A stretch of DNA of 64,000 nt from contig NZ_BBOM01000005.1 in NCBI RefSeq assembly GCF_000974485.1, positions 728,289-792,288 of the forward strand, written 5' to 3'. The DNA comes from Streptomyces sp. NBRC 109706. Lineage in GTDB: Bacteria; Actinomycetota; Actinomycetes; Streptomycetales; Streptomycetaceae. The notes under the pieces were generated by a model that was given only the letters and a program-made list of their open reading frames with translations, ran no database searches and was not told where the DNA came from. Below, piece after piece: positions 59,143 through 64,000 of the stretch. Each line of letters starts with the position of its first letter. The first letter of the stretch is position 1. The position numbers were made by a program, and so were the translations under genes.

Positions 59143-60693
59143 TCAGGCGGCTGGTGCCGGTGCGGTGGTGGCGTCCTTGAGGCCGGTGGCGAGCGCCATG
59201 ATCGACTCCTCGGTCGCTTCCGAGCTGTCCACCACTCCGGCCAGCCGGCCCTGGCTCAGCACCGCGATCCGGTCGGTGAGGGTGAGCAGTTCCGGCAGGT
59301 CGGAGGAGGAGCAGAGGATCGCCAGGCCGCCCTCGGCCAGCGCGAAGAGCTGCTCGTAGATCTCCGCCTTGGCGCCGACGTCGACGCCCCGGGTGGGCTC
59401 GTCGAGGATCAGCACGCCCGGGTCGATGGCGAGCCAGCGGGCGAGCACCGCCTTCTGCTGGTTGCCGCCGGAGAGGTTGGTGATGGGCGTGTCCAGGCTG
59501 GCGGTCTTCACCCGCATCCGTTCCGCGCGCGTCCCGGCCTCCCGGTCGAAGGCGCGGCGCCGCAGGAAGCCGAGCCGGCTGAGCCGGCCGGTGGTCAGCA
59601 CGCCGATGTTCTCGCCGACGGTCATCGTGGAGAGCAGCCCCTGGGCGCGGCGCTCGCCGGGGACGAACGCGAGCTTCCGTTCGACGCTGGCGATCGGGTC
59701 GCGCCTCGGGTAGTCGCTGCCCAGCACCTCGACCGTGCCGCCGGTGCCCCGGTCGCCGCCGAAGATGTTGTGCAGCAGTTCGACCCGCCCGGAGTCGGGC
59801 AGCCCGGCGACGCCCAGGATCTCGCCGGGACGCACGTCGAAGGTGATGTCCCGGTGCCGGCGGCCGCTGAGCCCGGTGACGGCGAGCGCGGCCCGCCGGT
59901 CGGGCCGGCCGGTCCGTTCCCGCCCGTCGAACTGGCCGAGTTCGCGGCCGACCATGGCGGCCACCGCCTGGTCGGGGGTGGTCTCGACGCGGCGCGAGGA
60001 GGCGACATGGCCGCCGTCGCGCAGCACCTCGATCTGGTCGGCGAGCCGGAAGATCTCCGGCATCCGGTGCGATACGTAGAGCATCGTGGTGCCGGCGTCC
60101 TTCAGCCGTCCCATCAGCGCGAACAGCCGCTCGGCCTCGGCCGGGGTGAGCATCGCCGTCGGCTCGTCGAGGATCAGCACCCGGCAGCCGCGGGCGATCG
60201 ACCGGGCGACGACGACGAGTTGCTGGGTGGCGAGGTCGACGGATCCGGCGGTCGCGCCCGGATCGAGGTCGAGTTCCAGCTCGCCGAGGAGGGCCACGGT
60301 GCGGTCCCGCATCTGTCGACGCGAGGGGAACCAGCGGTGCCCGGGCTCGACGCCGGCCAGCACGTTCTCCGCGATGCTGCGGTCGGGCAGCAGCGACAGC
60401 TCCTGCGGGACGATCGCCACGCCGTGCCGGCCGAGCACGGTGCTCGGGTCGAACGTCGTCAGCTCCTCGCCGAAGACGGTGACGGTGCCGGAGCTGGGCG
60501 GCTGGAGGCCGGCGAGGATCTTCAGCAGGGTGGACTTGCCGGCGCCGTTCTCGCCGAGCAGCGCGGTGATCTCGCCCTCGGGGACGTCGAACGAGACATC
60601 GGTGAGCGCGCGGACCGGGCCGAAGTTCCGGCTCAGGCCCCGGACGCTGACGGCGGGCGCGGCGCCTCCGGTCTCCTTCGCGAGGGAAGTCAT
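59143..60693 (-). CDS. rbsA: Sugar ABC importer ATPase (RbsA-type, duplicated)
   Basis: 516 residues from the ATG at 60693, sharing one base with the rbsB stop. First domain: G-E-N-G-A-G-K-S-T, P-Q-E-L, L-I-L-D-E-P. Second domain: the degenerate Walker A G-L-P-D-S-G-R, signature L-S-G-G-N-Q-Q-K, D-E-P-T-R-G-V-D-V. Typical RbsA/MglA arrangement for monosaccharide uptake. The longer upstream frame has no matching homology. Confidence 0.95.
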   Translation of the reverse strand: MTSLAKETGGAAPAVSVRGLSRNFGPVRALTDVSFDVPEGEITALLGENGAGKSTLLKILAGLQPPSSGTVTVFGEELTTFDPSTVLGRHGVAIVPQELSLLPDRSIAENVLAGVEPGHRWFPSRRQMRDRTVALLGELELDLDPGATAGSVDLATQQLVVVARSIARGCRVLILDEPTAMLTPAEAERLFALMGRLKDAGTTMLYVSHRMPEIFRLADQIEVLRDGGHVASSRRVETTPDQAVAAMVGRELGQFDGRERTGRPDRRAALAVTGLSGRRHRDITFDVRPGEILGVAGLPDSGRVELLHNIFGGDRGTGGTVEVLGSDYPRRDPIASVERKLAFVPGERRAQGLLSTMTVGENIGVLTTGRLSRLGFLRRRAFDREAGTRAERMRVKTASLDTPITNLSGGNQQKAVLARWLAIDPGVLILDEPTRGVDVGAKAEIYEQLFALAEGGLAILCSSSDLPELLTLTDRIAVLSQGRLAGVVDSSEATEESIMALATGLKDATTAPAPAA

Positions 60694-61718
60694 CAGCCCT
60701 CCACCGCCGCGTCGGCGAGGTTGTCCTCGGTGACGAACTCGGAGCCGGTGTCGACGCCGGTGATCTCGGTGTCCTCGGTGAGGAAGTCGTAGAGCACCTT
60801 GACGGCCTGGTAGCCCTGCTCGGCGGGGTTCTGGCTGATGGTGAAGTCGACGACGCCGCGCTCGATGTACTCGGCGGTCGCCGGCAGCAGGTCGAAGCCG
60901 ACCACGGCGATCTCGCAGGCGTTCCCCGACTGCTGGACCCACTGCGCGGCGGCCGTGGTGGAGCAGCAGTCGAGACCGGCTATCGCGGCCACCCCCGACT
61001 GGCCCGACATGGTGGACTCCACGGTGTTGTAGGCGGCGTTGGGCTCGTTGCCGACGTTGACCGGGCCGACGACCTCAAGCCCCGAGTCGGCCAGCGCGCT
61101 CTCGAAGCCGCCGAACCTGTCGTGCGACCAGCCGGCCCCGGTGTCGACGGAGAAGACGACGACCTTCCCGGTGGCGTCCTCGCCGAGCACCGACAGCAGC
61201 TCCTCGGCCTGCGCGGCGCCAGAACCGGCGAGGTCCTGCCCGACAAAGCCCATCTGCTCGGAGTCCGGGTTGTCGGTGTTGAACGAGACGATGGGGATGC
61301 CCGCGTTGTACGCCTGCGCGATCACCGGCTTGAGCGCGTCGCTCGACGAGGAGGAGACGGCGAGGCCGTCCACCGACTTCTGCTGCATCAGGGTCTGCAG
61401 CTCCGACACCTGCTGGGCGGCGTCGCCGCCGGTGGGGCCGATCAGCTGGACGTCGGCGCCGAGTTCGTCGGCGGCCCGCTCCATGCCCTCGCTGATCGGG
61501 GCGGCGAAGGCGAGCGACGGGTCGTGGTAGCTGAGCTTGATGCGCAGCGGGTCGCCGCGGTCGATGCGGTCCTGGATATGCGCGGCGAGCTGGAACCCGT
61601 CCTCCGAGGAGGACCCCGAGTTCTCGGAGGTGATGGCGCCGCAGCCGCTGACGGTCAGCGCGGTGGCGGCGAGGACGCCGGCGGCCAGGAACCTGCGGGC
61701 GGTGGAGCGAAGGGACAT
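60693..61718 (-). CDS. rbsB: Sugar-binding lipoprotein (RbsB-type)
   Basis: 341 residues. Signal peptide with lipobox T-V-S-G-C; type-1 periplasmic-binding fold with V-S-F-N-T-D-N-P, G-F-V-G-Q-D-L and A-I-A-G-L-D-C-C. Binds a pentose or other sugar outside the membrane. Placed after the permease gene, unusual only in order (K-C-B-A-D). Confidence 0.92.
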   Translation of the reverse strand: MSLRSTARRFLAAGVLAATALTVSGCGAITSENSGSSSEDGFQLAAHIQDRIDRGDPLRIKLSYHDPSLAFAAPISEGMERAADELGADVQLIGPTGGDAAQQVSELQTLMQQKSVDGLAVSSSSSDALKPVIAQAYNAGIPIVSFNTDNPDSEQMGFVGQDLAGSGAAQAEELLSVLGEDATGKVVVFSVDTGAGWSHDRFGGFESALADSGLEVVGPVNVGNEPNAAYNTVESTMSGQSGVAAIAGLDCCSTTAAAQWVQQSGNACEIAVVGFDLLPATAEYIERGVVDFTISQNPAEQGYQAVKVLYDFLTEDTEITGVDTGSEFVTEDNLADAAVEG

Positions 61719-61767
61719 CGGAACTCCTTTGTCGTGTCCGTTCTCAGAAAGCTGGGGGTTGCGGGGT

Positions 61768-62766
61768 TCAGGCCCTGGTCTTGCGCTTGCGCTGCCAGGT
61801 GTCGGCGGCCACCGCGGCGATGATCACCAGGCCGGTGACGATGGTCTGCCAGAAGGACGAAATGCCCTTGATGTTCAGGATGTTCTGGAGGAGTCCGATG
61901 AAGGCGACGCCGATCACGGTGCCCCACATCGTTCCCGAGCCGCCGAAGAGCGCGGCGCCGCCGATGATCACGGCGGAGATGACGGTGAGTTCGAGCCCGC
62001 TGCCGGTGACGCCCTGCACATAGGAGAGGAACGACAGGCCCAGCACGCCGGCGACGGCGGCCGTGAAGCCGGAGAGGACGAACGCGGTCAGCTTGACCCG
62101 CTTGACGTCGATGCCGACCAGCCGGGCCGCCTCCTGGTTGCCGCCCACCGCATAGGTGTTGAAGCCGAGGCGGGAGCGGGAGAGCAGCACGATGCCGATG
62201 GCGGCGACGATCGCGAAGAACACGAACTGCATCGGCACCACGCCGAAGAGCCGGCCCTGGCCGAGCAGGTTGAAGTCGGCGACCCCGTCCTGGCTGGAGC
62301 TGAGCGAGATCGGCGCGCCGTCGGAGATCAGCAGCGCCACACCCCGGTAGACGCTGAGGGTGCCGAGCGTGACGATGAACGAGGGGACGCCGAGCCCGAC
62401 CACCGCCAGACCGTTGAGCAGCCCGGCGAACGCGCCGACCGCGAGGCCGGCGAGGATCGCCAACGGCCAGGCGACGCCCTCGGAGATGATCATTCCGGTG
62501 GTGATCGCCGAGAGGGCGTAGATCGAGCCGACGGAGAGGTCGATCTCGCCGTTGACGATGACGAAGGTGGCGCCGATGGCCATGATGCCGATCTGCGCTA
62601 TCTGCTGGCCGACCGAGAGCAGGTTGTCGGACGAGGCGAAGCTGGGCGTCAGCACGGTGCCGAGGGCGAACAGCAGGACCAGGGCCGCGAAGACCCCGGA
62701 CTCCCTGGCGTGCAGCAGGGAACGGAAGTCCAGGGACGCCCGCGCCGGTGCGGTGGTCGTGGTCAT
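61768..62766 (-). CDS. rbsC: Sugar ABC permease (RbsC-type)
   Basis: 332 residues from the ATG at 62766, overlapping the rbsK stop (ATGA). About nine to ten helices; N-G-E-I-D-L-S-V-G-S, R-S-R-L-G-F-N-T-Y-A-V-G-G-N-Q-E-A-A-R and G-G-A-A-L-F-G-G-S-G-T are hallmark RbsC/AraH segments. Confidence 0.95.
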   Translation of the reverse strand: MTTTTAPARASLDFRSLLHARESGVFAALVLLFALGTVLTPSFASSDNLLSVGQQIAQIGIMAIGATFVIVNGEIDLSVGSIYALSAITTGMIISEGVAWPLAILAGLAVGAFAGLLNGLAVVGLGVPSFIVTLGTLSVYRGVALLISDGAPISLSSSQDGVADFNLLGQGRLFGVVPMQFVFFAIVAAIGIVLLSRSRLGFNTYAVGGNQEAARLVGIDVKRVKLTAFVLSGFTAAVAGVLGLSFLSYVQGVTGSGLELTVISAVIIGGAALFGGSGTMWGTVIGVAFIGLLQNILNIKGISSFWQTIVTGLVIIAAVAADTWQRKRKTRA

Positions 62767-63686
62767 CGGGGGGTTCCAATCTCGGTCTTCAGGTGGGCCC
62801 GGGTGGGAAGGGCGGGGATGACCCCGGCGACGGAGACCGTGTGCGCACCCGCCTCGGCGGCGAACGCGACGGCCGTCGTCAACTCGGCGCCGGCGGCGAG
62901 CGCCACGGCGAGGGCGGCGGTGAACGAGTCGCCGGCGCCGGTGGTGTCGACCACCCGCGCGGCCCGCCGGGCGGGCACCTCCGCCACCTGCCCGCGGCTT
63001 CCGTCGGCGACCAGCGCGCCGGCGCCGCCCCTGGTCAGCACCACGGATCCGGCGGTGCGGGCGCGGAGTTCGGCGACCAGCTCGGCGTCGGTGCGGCCAT
63101 GCCCGTCGGGGAGGCCCAGCAGCACGGGGGCCTCGGTCTGGTTCGGGGTGAGCACATCGATCAGCGGCCAGTCGGCGTCGGCCAGCGGGCGGGCGGGCGC
63201 CGGGTTGAGCAGGGTGGTGGTGCCCGCCGCGCGGCCGACCCGCAGCGCCGCGCTGACGGCGGCGGCGGGGATCTCCATGGAGACCACCAGCACATCGGCT
63301 TCGGCGATGGCCGGGCGGAACGCCTCGACGGCGGCGGCGGTGAGTTCGTCCAGGGCGCCGGGGGCGATCGCGATCCGGTTCTCGCCCGACGGCTCGACCA
63401 GGATGAAGCCCACCATGGTCGCGGCCCGCCCGGTCACCACCTGAGCGGCGTCGACGCCCTCCCGTTCCCACAGGGCGCGGGCGGCCCGACCGTAGTCGTC
63501 ATCGCCGACGGCGGTGAGGAAGGAGACCTCGGCGCCCAGGCGCGCGGCGCCGATGGCCTGGTTGGAGCCCTTTCCCCCGGGGCCCTCGTCGAAGGCACCG
63601 TCCGAAACGGTCTCCCCGGGGGCGGGAGCCTTGGGCACCCGCATGGTGAGACCGACCCCGTAGCTTCCGACAACTGCGATCTTCAT
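62763..63686 (-). CDS. rbsK: PfkB-family sugar kinase (ribokinase-like)
   Basis: 307 residues from the ATG at 63686. N-terminal G-G-K-G-S-N-Q-A-I-G-A-A-R-L-G signature and C-terminal D-T-T-G-A-G-D-S-F with the catalytic Asp. Phosphorylates ribose or 2-deoxyribose at O-5. First gene of the operon; promoter and dyads directly upstream. Confidence 0.92.
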   Translation of the reverse strand: MKIAVVGSYGVGLTMRVPKAPAPGETVSDGAFDEGPGGKGSNQAIGAARLGAEVSFLTAVGDDDYGRAARALWEREGVDAAQVVTGRAATMVGFILVEPSGENRIAIAPGALDELTAAAVEAFRPAIAEADVLVVSMEIPAAAVSAALRVGRAAGTTTLLNPAPARPLADADWPLIDVLTPNQTEAPVLLGLPDGHGRTDAELVAELRARTAGSVVLTRGGAGALVADGSRGQVAEVPARRAARVVDTTGAGDSFTAALAVALAAGAELTTAVAFAAEAGAHTVSVAGVIPALPTRAHLKTEIGTPR

Positions 63687-63699
63687 TGATGCACACCGG

Positions 63700-63762
63700 C
63701 TCTTTTGTACGTGGACAACCCTGAACATGGGGGAGCGTATGTATAGGGATGTTCACAGTCAA
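63700..63762 (-). promoter_or_regulatory. Promoter and operator of the pentose operon
   Basis: Minus-strand TTGACT (complement of 63757-63762), 17-base spacer, TACGCT (complement of 63734-63739). Between it and rbsK, TTGTACGTGGACAA (63704-63717) is a partial dyad of the GntR/UTRA type, downstream of the start point, well placed for repression. Confidence 0.65.
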
Positions 63763-63832
63763 GAGATGTTCGTTGCGCAGTTCTGTCCGGGTTGTTCCCG
63801 AGGAGGGCGTTCCCGGGTCGGGGTTGTCCGGG

Positions 63833-64000
63833 TCAGGGCCGGGCGTCCGGCGCCCGGAAGGCGTCCGCGTGGTCGCGGAGGAAGTCGGCGAGATCGCGCG
63901 GCGGGCGACCGAGCAGTTCGGCGACGGCGTCCGTGGTGAAATCGCCCCAGCCGGACGCGTAGGCCCGCGCGTACTCCGCCAGCATGTCGACGATCCAGCC
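63833..64000 (-). CDS. C-terminal end of an NmrA-like NAD(P)-binding protein (partial)
   Basis: 55 codons to a TGA at 63833-63835: W-I-V-D-M-L-A-E-Y-A-R-A-Y-A-S-G-W then T-D-A-V-A-E-L-L-G-R-P-P-R-D-L-A-D-F. This is the tail commonly seen in NAD(P)H-binding/NmrA proteins (xTxxVxxxxGRxPRxFxxF). The start is beyond the window. Confidence 0.65.
   Translation of the reverse strand, partial: GWIVDMLAEYARAYASGWGDFTTDAVAELLGRPPRDLADFLRDHADAFRAPDARP

Overview
The window is a high-GC actinomycete chromosome, almost certainly Streptomyces or a close relative. The basis is the conserved gene order tuf-fusA-rpsG-rpsL / rpoC-rpoB / rplL-rplJ / lipoprotein / rplA-rplK / nusG-secE / tRNA-Trp / aminotransferase / add / murB / MaoC pair / rpmG, the long acidic NusG N-terminus, GTG starts and HrdB-type promoters (TTGACN...TANNNT).

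Layout. 1-1570: acetate-type SSS symporter with its DUF485 partner. 1833-18155 (all minus): the translation/transcription block with EF-Tu, EF-G, S7, S12, RpoC, RpoB, L7/L12, L10, a lipoprotein, L1 and L11, with several readable promoters and hairpins. About 18376-29979: an 11.6 kb integrative element that separates rplK from nusG. It is bounded by an 11-bp repeat (AGTTCTTCTGG) lying exactly at the 3' end of nusG. It carries a tyrosine integrase, a RecA/RepA-like ATPase, an AlpA/Xis-like HTH protein, an HNH protein, an HTH-sigma-factor fusion, a GntR regulator with a clear operator cluster, and a GNAT acetyltransferase. It also has about 2.4 kb of repeat-rich non-coding DNA (several iteron families and a roughly 200-bp inverted repeat). 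An IS481-family transposon with an ArsR/MFS efflux passenger has jumped into one repeat array (6-bp target duplication GCTAGT; the target supplies the transposase stop codon). No relaxase or FtsK/TraB transfer gene is visible.

29967-41352: nusG, secE, tRNA-Trp, aminotransferase, adenosine deaminase, an 830-bp GC-rich minisatellite, a hypothetical gene, murB, a ZTP-riboswitch-controlled folD, a DHA2 exporter with its TetR regulator, two hot-dog dehydratase subunits, rpmG, tRNA-Met and tRNA-Thr. 41576-52403: a degenerate amidohydrolase, an SDR-like protein, then an apparent sialic-acid scavenging locus (secreted sialidase; DapA/NanA-type aldolase; peptide-type ABC importer with a frameshifted binding protein; FadR-type regulator with matching operator sequences). 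52710-57074: a two-domain glycosyltransferase, a small membrane protein, a GlxA-type AraC regulator and a saccharopine-dehydrogenase-like protein. 57049-63686: a GntR-controlled pentose operon (PfkB kinase, ABC permease/binding protein/ATPase, RbsD mutarotase, DeoC aldolase). 63833-64000: C-terminal tail of another gene.

The most notable observations are the nusG-targeting element and its transposon, the repeat-rich putative replication/transfer region, and resistance-type residues in two drug targets: Arg88 in S12 and Thr at the E. coli-518 position of RpoB. All functional statements rest on reading the sequence and general family knowledge; no database search was possible.
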